From: Nilaparvata lugens
Lineage: Eukaryota; Arthropoda; Insecta; Hemiptera; Delphacidae
DNA: 64,000 bases
NCBI RefSeq assembly: GCF_014356525.2
Contig: NC_052510.1
Span: forward strand, 52,342,619-52,406,618
Direction: 5' to 3'
The position numbers and the translations under genes were made by a program. Numbering within the stretch: the first letter of the stretch is position 1; each line of letters begins with the position of its first letter. Positions 12,943-26,200 of the stretch are shown piece by piece. Under the pieces are notes generated by a model that was not told the origin of the DNA, made no database searches, and saw only the letters and a list, made by a program, of their open reading frames with translations.

Positions 12943-13560
12943 ATGCTATTATGCACTGGTAAAGTTCCTCAATTCCCGACTTATCTCAAAAAACTTGAAA
13001 GTACAAGTCTACAACACTGTCATAAGACCAGTGATACTATACGGTGCAGAAACCTGGGTACTGACTCAAAGGGACGAAAACTTATTCAATGTCTGGGAAA
13101 GAAAGATATTCCGAAAATTTTAAAAACATACTCAATGTCTGAGAAAGAAAGATACTCCGAAAGTTTCAAAAAATAATCAATGTCTGGGAAAGAAAGATAC
13201 TCCGAAAAAATATGTAGTGATGGAGAATGGAGGATCCGCACTAACCAAGAGCTGCAAGAGCTATACAACAACACAGATATTGTAGCTGAAGTAAAAGTGA
13301 GGCGTCTTAGTTGGTTGGGGCATGTGGAACGTATGGATGATTCAAGAACTGCAAAGAAAGTGTTCAGATCCAATCCAGGAGAAGAAGATTAAGTGGAAGG
13401 CTAAGAATTCGTTGGATTGATGATGTAGAAACTGATTGGAGACTGATGGGCATCAGAGGATGGAGAAGAAAGGCGCGAAATCGAGACGAATGGAGAGGCA
13501 TACTGCGGGAGGCCAAGACCCTCAATGGGTTGTAGAGCCAAGAAAGTAAGTGAGTAAGTA
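12943..13560 (+). pseudogene. LINE (endonuclease-reverse transcriptase) C-terminal fragment
   Basis: Reading from 12998 gives VIRPVILYGAETW, then after a disrupted stretch [29 protein letters not shown], and after a frameshift near 13385 IRWIDDVETDWRLMGIRGW, stopping at TAG 13533-13535. This is the conserved tail of insect LINEs with the W-LGHV-RM motif. About 13085-13200 a ~45-bp piece (ATGTCTGGGAAAGAAAGATA) is tandemly triplicated and breaks the frame. The 3' end runs into AAGTAAGTGAGTAAGTA, the microsatellite-like tail also seen at 32040. It is dead: truncated and frameshifted. Confidence 0.85.
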
Positions 13561-13573
13561 TCATTTACTTCGT

Positions 13574-13672
13574 TTATAATAATAGTTTATTGACTATTGA
13601 AAACTCTGAAATTTGAAAAAATTATAATAATAATAGTTTATTGTCTATTGAAAACTCTGAAATTTGAAAAAA
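13574..13672. repeat. Tandem duplication of ~50 bp
   Basis: Two near-identical adjacent units containing AATAGTTTATTG and GAAAACTCTGAAATTTG. Confidence 0.7.
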
Positions 13673-14600
13673 CTCATTTATTTCATGAAATAATTCTACC
13701 TTGAATTGGTTTGTTTTCTCTTGTCAATGAATGAAATCTCTCATTGAATGAAATGTCATTATATTCAATTGAAAACATAAAGTTGAGTGGCTTCCAAAGA
13801 GGAACTTTAATCAATGGGAGGTAGTGCCTGGGAGGGAGATAGAGATGGAGCCTGGAAGAGACATAGAGAGAGTAAGAGAATGATGGTTGGAGAATGTGTG
13901 AAAGACAGAGAGAGATACAATGTGATCTCTGGAGAGAGGTGATGGAGGAAGAAGGAGGTGTTTTCCAAGGATAAGGAGCTGGAAAGACCTTTTGGTGTTG
14001 GAAAGAGCTATTTTACAGACTTGGAGAAAATCCTCTCAAATCTATTCAATTTACTTTTAGCCGTGCGACCACTTGGAACAATGATATCGCGGTGCTTCAG
14101 TTCTATTGCAGCTCTTATCCAAATGCTGTGAACAGAAGTTCTCCAAGAGCAAAGCAGAAAATAAATGAGTTGTTTTGAGAGCTTCAAGTGAATCTATATG
14201 CATATCGTTGAATATTGGTCAAGTTATAAGAAATTATCTCATTGACCACGATTTTGACTTGGATCTTTGATCCAATACATTGTTACGTCGTTTGAATTGC
14301 TACCTGTAGATACAATTGAATATTTTACACGAATTGAATATTTAACATTCGAAGGACTTGAACACATTTCAAAGTTTTTTGTATTTATCAATCTGCTTAA
14401 CGTATATCATTTATCAAATAAGCTCAACTATTTGCATATCGGTTCCTCATTTGACTATAATTTATTCTTAAATTGTATTCAGTTTCAATATATTATTAGG
14501 TATTGGCAATGAATATAACATTTTTTTTTGCATTTTTTATTAGACCTGGTAATGAGGAATGTATCAGATAAAATCAACTGAAAATCTATTTTTCCATGTA
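13673..14600. other. No gene seen
   Basis: Purine-rich plus strand at about 13815-13990, then AT-rich sequence with a chance ORF (14267-14512). Confidence 0.4.
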
Positions 14601-14639
14601 TCAATTCACATGTTTTGGTGACGTACGGTATTTGAGAAA

Positions 14640-15925
<1,286 letters not shown>

Positions 15926-17950
15926 AGTGAAAAAATAGCATTAAAAAAACATTTTTTAATTAAAGAAGTTGGGCTGATTCTGAACAACTACTTATTTATT
16001 GGATTGGATATTTCATGTTTAAATTTTGCATTTGAACAAGTGTGTTTCCGTTAATCTAAAATATAGTATAAAATATTGTAAACAATTTTTCTATAAAGCA
16101 GTTATAATTTGAAAAACGTTTTTGCATTCTTAAATTGCTCCAGAATATAGTTTGTAATAGAATCGACCAGAGCATATGATATCTTGAAAATATACATTTG
16201 CATTGAGCGGTTGATCAAGACAATCCATAAATACTTTCAACAAAAAACCTGAGTATTTTTCCATTTACCGATCGTCTGATAGAATTACTTTTTCATAACT
16301 TTTGTAACAACTTTTTCTGTTGCCGGAGAGATGTTGAAGGGATTTGCCTTCAGAAATAAAACTTTTCAATATCAATCTGAACACAACATAAATTTATGCA
16401 AAGAACTTACGGTAAGTTATTAGTCTGTTCAACAAAGAGAGAAAAATATTTGGAGAAGTCTAACCGAGACATAGCACAGTATAAATAATATATACCGGTA
16501 TGTAGGATTTAAACTTTTTCGACTATTCTAAACTATCTGAAAGTTTCAAATAATTTAATGCATTCATGGAAATTCAAGTTAGTAAGACGTGGAGATAATC
16601 TTATATTTTTCGAGTTAATGAAGAAACGTCTATGTTTTCTTCAAATAGTATTGGTCTTTGAGTATTTGAAAATAATTAATAAACTAGTCGGGATTAAGTA
16701 GAAAATACGCCAATACACTACTAAGAAAGGCCAACAGATAACAGATAGCGCCGACTGGCAAAATTAATTTAATGATCATTCCAATATTTACACAATTTAC
16801 CAAAAAACATAATAGTCTGCGCTTACCCTTCATTTGGCGCTAAACGCGTGCAAATTTATCAATTTGAACGTTTATTTATATGTTTTGCAAAAGCCTTCTA
16901 AAACATATAGATTATAAATTAATTAATGTCTTTTATGTTCTGTGAATATCACTCAATGCATCTGTTGTGGTGTGGTGTGTCTGTACAGTAGCATTTCATT
17001 TTTTTACTGGAATTAAATTTTATTTTTAATATTCTTAATTTTTTGTACTCTTACTATGTATAATGGACTATTGTAATATGGGAGATATCCTGTACCTATG
17101 CTTCCATATTTTCATTAAATAAATAAAATATATTTCCAAGAATTCATTATTACCATAATGGCCTATACCACAAGTAAAATTTCATCATATATTTTATTTT
17201 CTGCATTCAAGCGAATGGTCCTGACCTAGAAAATCTTGGCTAGTATAATTTTAAAATAATTATCAGTTCTAAACTGTATCAGAATACGATTATAATTGAA
17301 ATCCCACTTGGTAATCGTCTGCCTTTCTCCTCGACCTTGAAACAGTTTGGCTTGACCTACAGACAGTTGAAATGGAACCAAAATGTGGCACACCTAGAGC
17401 AAAAAGCGTGTTATATCCTTCATCAAAGAGGTGCACACAGTTGAAGGTGGTGAAGGTTTGGATGGAAATTTGATGGGTGGGTGAAACTTGGGTACGAGGG
17501 AGAAAACTGGATAGAAGGAGAAGAGAAATGAAATGGGAGAAGCACACAGGAAAGGAGAGATAATGGGAGAGAAGGGAATAGTATAAAGAAAGAGGGAAAC
17601 TGGGATGGATCGAGAAAATGAGCAGCGCATGGACGCTTCAATAAAGACATCTTTGCTCCCTGTAATCTGGCTCAGTTTATTGACTGTCTGACATTTTAGC
17701 TCTTTATAACACCTCTCTGCAATCGCAGTCCTCAAATCCAACAGTGTGAGCGTTTCTTGCTCGTCTTCTTTGCATTTTGAAAGCTTTTTGAGCAATGCGC
17801 GAGTGGACGTGTTTCTGTGAAGTCCTCCGGATTTAAATAGAAAGATAGTTGGAGTGATTACCAAGTTGAGATTCATGAACTGAATCTCATGAATGATTTG
17901 TTAATGTTAGGGATTATACAATTTGATAATACTATTCATTTGTTTGTAAT
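15926..17950. other. No recognisable gene
   Basis: AT-rich. A minus-strand stretch at about 17640-17850 (TRALLKKLSKCKEDEQETLT) reads like protein, but it merges into a purine-rich tract (17450-17620) and lacks clear splice sites. Function unknown; probably not a gene. Confidence 0.35.
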
Positions 17951-17952
17951 AC

Positions 17953-18115
17953 AAAAGTGATAGGGTGCTGAAATGGTATAGCATGAAAGATTGTATTATA
18001 TAAAAAATATTAAAATCTGATAACAATAAACGGAAGTGATAGGGTACTGGAATGGTATAGCATGAGAGATTGTATCCTATGAAAAATATTTGAAAAATCT
18101 GATACCAATAAACGG
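17953..18115. repeat. Tandem duplication, two ~80-bp units
   Basis: Each unit contains AAGTGATAGGGT, GGTATAGCATGA and CAATAAACGG; the copies differ at several positions and by short indels. Confidence 0.75.
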
Positions 18116-18384
18116 TCAAAGACTAATTTTGAAGGGCATTTTTTGTTTGTTTCAAATTATATGGGTTCCCACATTCCACAGGATTTAAATGATTTTTATG
18201 AAATGTCAAACTCCTTGAATGGAAAAACTAGTTGAGAAGCATCAAATAAATGGAGATTGAATAGATTAGATCTCGCAATAGAAAACACATTTTTATAAAT
18301 ACTGTTTTATTCAACACTTATTTCAACTATTATTTGTCAAAAGTTGTATAATATGATAGAGAGACAATAGATGTAGAGTAGACA

Positions 18385-18810
18385 GAGTGCAATAGTTTTT
18401 TTTTCAGCACTATAGCCCAATATAAGCTTTGGCCGCCTCCACTACAGCTCTCCACGCTTCTCGGTCCTCTGTTAATTGTCTCCATCCTCTAAATCCCATT
18501 TTTTTGAGATCGTCTCTTACTTCATCTTAGCAACCTTATTCTCGGCCTTCCTATCTTTCTTCTTGAATGCAGCCTCTCCTTTAATATTATTTTGGGCATT
18601 CTGTTTTCGTTCATTCTACAGATATGTCCAAACCATCTAAGCCGCTGTGTCTTTATAAATTTTACAATATATCGGCCTTTTATCAATGCCTCGAGCTCTG
18701 AATTAGTTCTTCTCCTCCACTCCTCTCCTTCTTCAACTGGACCATAAATCTTTCTCAGAATTTTCCTTTTAATAGTATTTATACCAATTATTTTATTTTT
18801 CCTGTCATTC
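18385..18810 (-). pseudogene. LINE (endonuclease-reverse transcriptase) tail, minus strand
   Basis: The minus strand reads ILRKIYGPVEEGEEWRRRTN, then TQRLRWFGHICRMNENRMPK, then LHSRRKIGRPRIRL before a frame break. It ends near a VVEAAKAYIGL-like C-terminus beside the 3' flank. This is the same C-terminal family as at 12998 and 31672. Truncated, so not functional. Confidence 0.8.
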
Positions 18811-20084
18811 TACATCGATCCATTCATTAGTTTGTTTCTCGATAAATACAATTTTTTAAAACCATCCAGTTATAAGGGTCCTAAGGATAAGGGTAAGGGT
18901 TATCTTATCTGGGTTGTATTGAAATCATTGTGTTGCTATTGTAAGTTCTGTTGTGAAACAATGTTGTTGGAATTTTGTTGTTGAAAGTTGTTTTAGAAGT
19001 TTGGATGTAAAAAAGTTAATATTTATAGTATAAACTATTTCTGTTTCCTCTTTCTTGTGTTTGATTACTACTTCCATAGTTTAGGATTCTGAATGCATTT
19101 GGGGCTTGAGAAAACCTGTTTTCGTTTATATTTATCATTTCTGTTATTCGATCTAGGTTCAGTTGTTGTAGAACAATGCTACAATCATCATTCAATTTAC
19201 TTCTGGGATCATCAAGGTTTTGTATTTAAATGGGATCCTAACGTTGGGTGGTCTCCATGCACAAAGATGTTTACTAGGGTTGTATTTAGTTGTTGTATTT
19301 GGTTATTCAACGATTCTCCTGAAACCCCGTCAATTTTATATTAAGTTGTTACACGAGTAGGCTACGTTTTTCTTCTAGCCTATTTAGAAATTCAATTGGG
19401 TGTTGTTCTCTACTGAATGAGCTCATTACGGATATCTCAGCTATCAATTCTGTAACATGTCTGTTGTCTCCAAATCTTTGTTTTAGACAATTTATTAATT
19501 ATTCTACTTGGGTTGAACACCTGTTGTTCAGGCTACAACTTCCGCTGTATCTTGGCTGTTCTGAAGAAAAACAACGAATTCCATCTCTTTCTGCTATATC
19601 ATCTGTACAGTAAGCTTTTAGTAGATCTTCACAAGTTAAATAAATTGTGGTAATTTATAAGATGTTCCATCATATCTTGGTATGCACTGAAAACTTTCGT
19701 GGGTTACAGGCTTATTAAAAGGTGAAAATATATAGAGTAACCTTGTTTGACGAAGGATATTCTCTCTATATATGGAATTATGCTTTTTATTTATAAAATA
19801 ACATCATAGTACCCTATTTTTGAAAAGTTTGTAATGTGTTATTTTATATTAAAAACTTTTCAAAAAAGGGTAGGCTACTATGTATGATGTTATTTTATAA
19901 ATAGAAAATAAGTAGCCCTGAATACATACATTTTAGGAATTCTGCTTATTTATTCACCGCTATATTTATTGTCTCCATATTATATATATAACTCAAGACT
20001 ATAATAACAACAACAACTATTATCATAGCAGAAATCTATCTGCTAAATAATTATTAAAATTCATATTCTACCTATACTAAGAGA
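18811..20084. other. AARS2 3' flank with a palindromic repeat
   Basis: No second gene is seen. About 19785-19915 is an imperfect inverted repeat (ATAAAATAACATCATAGTA and its complement) that looks like a small MITE. Pieces recur at 21835-22000 and 30268-30340, each next to a GTAGCCCTGA or AGGGCTACT motif. On the minus strand, AATAAA occurs twice within about 140 bases after the AARS2 stop (plus-strand TTTATT near 19947 and 19964), candidate poly(A) signals. Confidence 0.5.
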
Positions 20085-20288
20085 TTATGTAAAGTTTTTC
20101 TCTGCCACTCTCTTAGCAACTTCTAAAGCATTATCAACTATTTTCTCAACGGCATCTTTGGAGATTTTCGTTGGTTTCATCAAGTAGACAAGTTTTGGAT
20201 CTTGTCCTTTCGGAGCACCACCAGTAGCATCGGTAACTGAAATAACTGCATTCATCCAATCTTCAGCTGAAAGAATTTCACAATATTC
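20085..20288 (-). CDS. AARS2: AARS2 exon 15 (stop codon)
   Basis: 204 nt including [41 protein letters not shown] and a helical tail ending AEKNFT. Acceptor TTTTTTGCAG. Confidence 0.94.
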   Translation of the reverse strand, partial: EYCEILSAEDWMNAVISVTDATGGAPKGQDPKLVYLMKPTKISKDAVEKIVDNALEVAKRVAEKNFT

Positions 20289-23200
20289 CTGCAAAAAACG
20301 AGTTTTAATTATTGTAATGAAATTCAAAATTATTTCATCGTTATTCATTTGTACAGCGCTACTCAACAGTTTTAGGTTGTAACAACTGAAGCATAAAAGG
20401 GTAGAGGTTTTTATCAAACCGAATCACATAGGAGTTTCAAACAGATTTGAAGATTTCTGGTTTGAAGAACCAGAGAAAATTCCAAATTCCCATACACAGA
20501 GTGATTATGAAAGGACTTTACAACTTTGAAAGCCCATAAATATTTATTGAAAGTACTTACAGAATTGAGAAAGGTGTAATTTTGTTACAAAACACTTCAA
20601 GTTTAAGGTGTGGGTGTTATTTTTGTTCGATGTGACAGACGTTGGTAATACGACATACATCCTACCGACAATCGTTTTCTTGCCACACTCGTACCAGCAT
20701 ATCAGGCGTAACTTGGGCAACCGCAGCGATCCAAATGTGATCAGATTTTGGAGGTCATTGAGATTGTCTAGTAGAGGCGGAACATAAACCTTATCCTTAA
20801 TGAAACCCCACAGGAAGAAATCCATCGATGTTAAATCCGGTGAGCGAGGTGGCCATGCCATGGTATTGGCCCTGCATGGTAAATCCAGCGAAGTTGAAAG
20901 CAATTGTCTAGAAAATCCCAAACTTCTACGTTGAAATGAGCTGGTGCACCGTCATGCTGAAAGTAAAAGGCCACTTGTTGATCTTGTTCAGCATGATGGT
21001 GCACCACCTCATTTTCACGGAGAAGTTTAGGATTTTCTAGACAACAGAAAATTAGCTGGTACGAGTGTGGCAAGAAATCGATTATCGGTGGTATGTATGA
21101 CGCATTACCAATGGCTGTCACATCGAGCCAAAATAACACCCACACCTTAAACTTGAAGTGCTGTGTAACAAAATGACACCTTTCTCAATTCTGTAAGTAA
21201 TTTCAATAAATATTTATGTGCTTTCAAAATTGTAAAGTCCTTTTATGATCATTCTGTATAATGAGAATGAGAAGTTTCTTGTCTTCTTGTAACGTAGGCC
21301 TACATGTTCTTATTCTGATCTTTTGCACTTTCAATGTGATAAAAACAATAATTCATAATTTTCTGAGACATTACTATAACTTGATCACAATAATTATTAT
21401 AAAAACTTGAAATTATAGAATTATAATTGAAGAGTTCATTTTTCACATAATTTATGTACTAGCTTCTTTAATCTGTAAGTTCTTCATCACAATACATTTA
21501 TATCTCAATCGTTATTCTCATTCAATGTTTTTATGATAAACAATACAATAAAAGTAGTCTAGTAGATATAGAACGGAACAAAAAAATTGTGTAGAAATCT
21601 GATGAAGATACCTTTGGTATTGTACAGCGTCCTCTCAAGCAATTGTCTGTGTATGAGAATATCATAACAGGAATATTAGGGCACATTTTTGTCGCTTTGA
21701 TTAATGGAGTTGAGTCCAATTCGGATGAGCATTTCAAAAAATGTACAACGAAGTTCTCTTTACAATTTTCGATCACTTCCCTCATTTCCGAGTTCAAAGC
21801 ATCGCTGAAAATATAAAACAATTACTATAAATAAATGTATTGATTATTTATAAAATAGTATTATAGTACCATTTTTTGAAATTAATATAAAATAATAGTT
21901 AAAAAAACGAATTAAAACGACTAGTTTTAATGTTCCACATCATCTTCAGGTTTTAAAAATAAATTTCAAATAAACGTTTTACTTATAAGTAGCCCTGATT
22001 ACATACACTAGGTATTGATTATTATTGAGATTCATTGATACATTCGTAAGTGCTTGAAAATTATTAAGTGAGACGTAGCTTAGCGATATGCAGCAGTATA
22101 ACTCTAATTTACTCATGCTACACTTGTGGGTTCGATTCCCATTCTGTGTAGAGTTCATGCTACCTTTATTATCCTCACATCTCTGCCCATAAAAGTCATA
22201 CACTAATAAGGGAGTAATAAGTATATCATAAGTATATCAATGAATAAGTTGGAATGTATCAAAAAATACCATCAGTTCAAACTGTAGTTTCTAAAAGCAT
22301 GAAATCAAAAAAGAATTGTATGAAAGTGTTCGAGTGGAGAAGAGGACTGGCTGCATCGTCCTTCATGTTAATAAATTAAAATTACCTATCAATTGTTTAA
22401 AAAATGAGATTGTTTTTCATTCTGAGAATGATAAGGGTTTGAAATAACTGGAAATAATGAGAATAATTATTTAAATGATACATTAATCATTTATTGATTA
22501 TTGAACTCACCGTAAATGTAATCGAGCAGCTTTTTTCAACTCCAGGCTAATTTCATCAAGTATTGAAGAAGCACCACTAACAGCCAAATAACTTGCAGAT
22601 TTACTTCTCTGATTCAATTCAGACTTGAAATTTTGAATCTCATTATCCAATTCTGACAACTGAAACAAGAGAATATTTCCATCAGCTAATTACACAGTTA
22701 AAGATTATTAGTAAATGAATCTAGGAGTTGAAGTCAAGAGATTAATTTTAAAAAGTGTATCAAGATTCAATTTGAAAGTGAAATCCGTCACAAAACAATC
22801 TCGACTCGAAAATAGGCTAAAAAATAGAATTTATTGCAATTGCATTTTCAGTTGAGAATTGAGTTGGTTTATTGAAGTAGATGAATATTGAGTTTGGATG
22901 AGAGTTTTAAATCACTTGCAGAATAGAAACATTCTATAATGAATTGTAAAGAAATAGAATACAGTGAGATTATTATATTTTGAAGGTTCGAATAAGTAAT
23001 AAAAGGAGCTGAGGAGACTTCAGAATAGTATTAAAGAGGCAGAGAAGAGTATAAAACAATAAGTTTACACAATAAGTATTTATTTATAATTTATCATTTA
23101 TCATTTATTCGTGGACATAATCACAAATCATATAAATATGATTAGGAAGGAACAACAGGCTTGGCCCAAATCTATTCCATTCCCAAATTTTCATAAATTA

Positions 23201-26200
23201 ATAAAATGTCCAAAAAATAGGTTATGTTTCTACTGTAAAAGATTCTAGTTCAATTTTCGTCCAAAAATGAATATAAGCTTTGAATTAAGATAAATTAAAA
23301 CACCAAACTATATTTAAATATAACACTCAATTATCACTTCTTATTGAATTAATCAAGTTATTTTATAAAATTTTGAACCCAAAAATAAACACACAACTTG
23401 TTACACAATAAGTTACCTCATCCATTGCGGACCTTGACTGACATAAATAAATTCAAGAGAGAACTGTACAGTCTTCTCATATCCAAAGCACTGTACAGTG
23501 TAGAAAAGTTAATGTCTTGATTAGCTTTGTAGGTATTGTATTTCATCATGTGATGAATGAAATATTGTTTTGACTCAAATAAGTTAAATTTATATTGTAT
23601 TTTTTGGCTTCTCATTTATAATGCCTGTGTATTAATATTACATTTAGTGACGATATTCAACTGCATGATGTTTCGTTTTGCTGTGTTGAATGAAGAAAAT
23701 ATTCTATTCTATTCTAAAACATGAGGAAGAGTAATACAAAGATCAATATGAGTGAAATGTATCAATATTTTTGGTTTTTAACAGTATAAATTTCATTTTT
23801 ACAAATGATAAATAGACAATTCTCTCCTCATTGTTTGGTTTTGGATAGTTTGGACGATTTTTGTTTGAATTTGTATTTTGAAATTTATTAATCTAAAAAT
23901 TCAAAATTCTTGTAGTGAATACATTTTTGGACTCAAAATAGTGTGTTAAGTTATCATATTTACATAACCTCTAGTCTGTGTATTCCAAATTAAGGTTTAA
24001 AGCAGTTTTGGACGAATGCCTGTTGTTTTTTCCTGCATTGTATCTATTGTCTATGAATTAATGAAATGAAATGAAATTGAGGAAAGATATTAATAAAAAT
24101 CTAATAGCAGATAAATTAATAGTATACTTACAAGAGAACCGTCATTCTTCGAGCCCAGGTACTCCTTCACTTTGTTTGAAATAGCTTGTGTCTTTTCATT
24201 GATTTCTTTCCCTTCAGTCATTGCATTTTCGGCAGTTTGGCCAGTCACGGCTTGCAGAAATTTCAAATTTGATCCCTGCGATTTCAAGCCGGTAATACAG
24301 AAAGCACCAATATCACCGGTATTCATAACGTGGGTACCGCAGCAAGCTTCTCTGAAAATGATTTAATGAGATAAAATTAAATAGGAAATAAATTCATGAA
24401 TAGCAAAAACGTTCTAAGAATGGTTCAAAACTGTAAACATTTAAAAAAGACTATAGGATTTGTCAAGACTAAATTGCAATAACAATGAAGAAAATGGAGA
24501 CAACAATAAAGACATATTAGGTTGAATACATTGACAGCCAGACAGTCAGACATAAGATATTTATTTTCAAAAAAATGCAATTTACAAAGCAAAAATCTTA
24601 TGTACTCATTTTCAATATAAAACAATAACAAAGAATAAAACAACCTCATGAATACACAAAGCCAAATAAATCTTTAGAAAATGGTCTAAAAATGGGCAAA
24701 AAATGCCTGTGCGCAAACCAGAGTTGCATATTACAAGTTTTACAGAGAGAAAGGAAACAATAATCTTGATGCATTCAGAATCTTATTGAATATTATTATT
24801 ACATACAGTGAATAAATTATTGAATAGCTCAAATTAATTAGTGTAATGGTGCATACATATTTCAAGAACAGTAGACGGGTTGTCACCACCAGCAAATTTA
24901 TCGGCCAAGGTAGGTATTATAATTTGTTGTGATGATGTTTTCTGCATTGTCCACTCCCAGCTGTATTAAAAATTTCTTTAATTTCAATTTAATAAGGATT
25001 TCGAGACGGCCTGAAATACTATCTGATGTGGGAAGTGACGAGCCAAGTTACGATACAGAACATGTGAAATATAGAAGGAATTGGTTTGTGTAAGAGATCT
25101 CTGGAGGGGTATAGCTGTAATACCAGTGTTTTTAGCATACCGCGTTTGATGCATATGTGTAATTATTGTAAGAAGTTGGAAAAATTCCCAAAAAATTCAT
25201 CCTGGGTAGCATAGTTATTTTGAATCAGCTCATCATGCCTACTCAACATTATACTAAACCTATTGATTCCGCTTGATGAAATCCAGCATAATTAACCAAC
25301 ATTATTTGTTTGAGAAGCGGAACATTTCTGAAATTACGACTAATAGTGGATAAAAACTACAATATTTTGAGAATATCTTACTTGGAAAAAAGCTGCTCTC
25401 CTTTTATTTCAATCACTGATATTTCGCTATCAGTATAAGTTTCTCCAGGCAGTAGTGCAATATCATCCATTGAAAGAATATCCTGACTGGAAACGATTTT
25501 TCTTTCAACTGGTGTTTTGGAAGCAATCGTTTTCCGCACTAATTTTTCAAGTTTTGAAGCTTCTGTTTAAAAAAATCGGGAAATATATTTTATATTAGTA
25601 TGGAAGAGTCGATTTTGAATTAATTATTAGCTAAATAATATGTATTGCACAGTAAAAGTTGGAAAATTCTTCCAAAAACAGTTCTAAAATATCATTAATT
25701 CAGCAATTAAATTTTTAACTAGCTTACCCGGAGAACTTCGTACTGCCAAAAAGTCAATTTATCCATGTCACACTTGACTTTATTTGGTGAATCATGAAAT
25801 TTATTTATTTACAATCAATATTTCATTTACATCTCAATACGGACTTTCTATGTGCTTAAAACTACCAGTACACAATTTTATCACAGAGTGATGTGTTTAT
25901 GGTAAGTTTAGATGCTAAATCATATTATCTTAACATAATCTTGAATCATGATGATCTTCCCGTTCTACGTTAGTCGCTCGGCCAACAATTTCGAAAACAG
26001 GTCTGTAAAATGGATTAATATATAATTTTATTTGCCCCCCTATTAAAATTTCTGGTCAGAAACCATCCCAATATTCACACAACATATTCCAAAAGTTTCA
26101 TGCCGTTCTGTCAAGTAGTTTCGAGTCTATAGGGAACAAACAAACTAACACACAGACATTCATTTTTATATATAGAGATGATCAAACCACTGTTGAAAAG

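Noticed and set aside
17290..17876. Minus-strand ORF of 160 codons
   Set aside because: Half of it is the complement of a purine-rich tract (Ser/Phe/Leu/Pro rich). No recognisable domain or splice-site support.
22070..22152. Functional tRNA gene
   Set aside because: T-arm and box B are present but no acceptor stem or clear anticodon arm could be formed.
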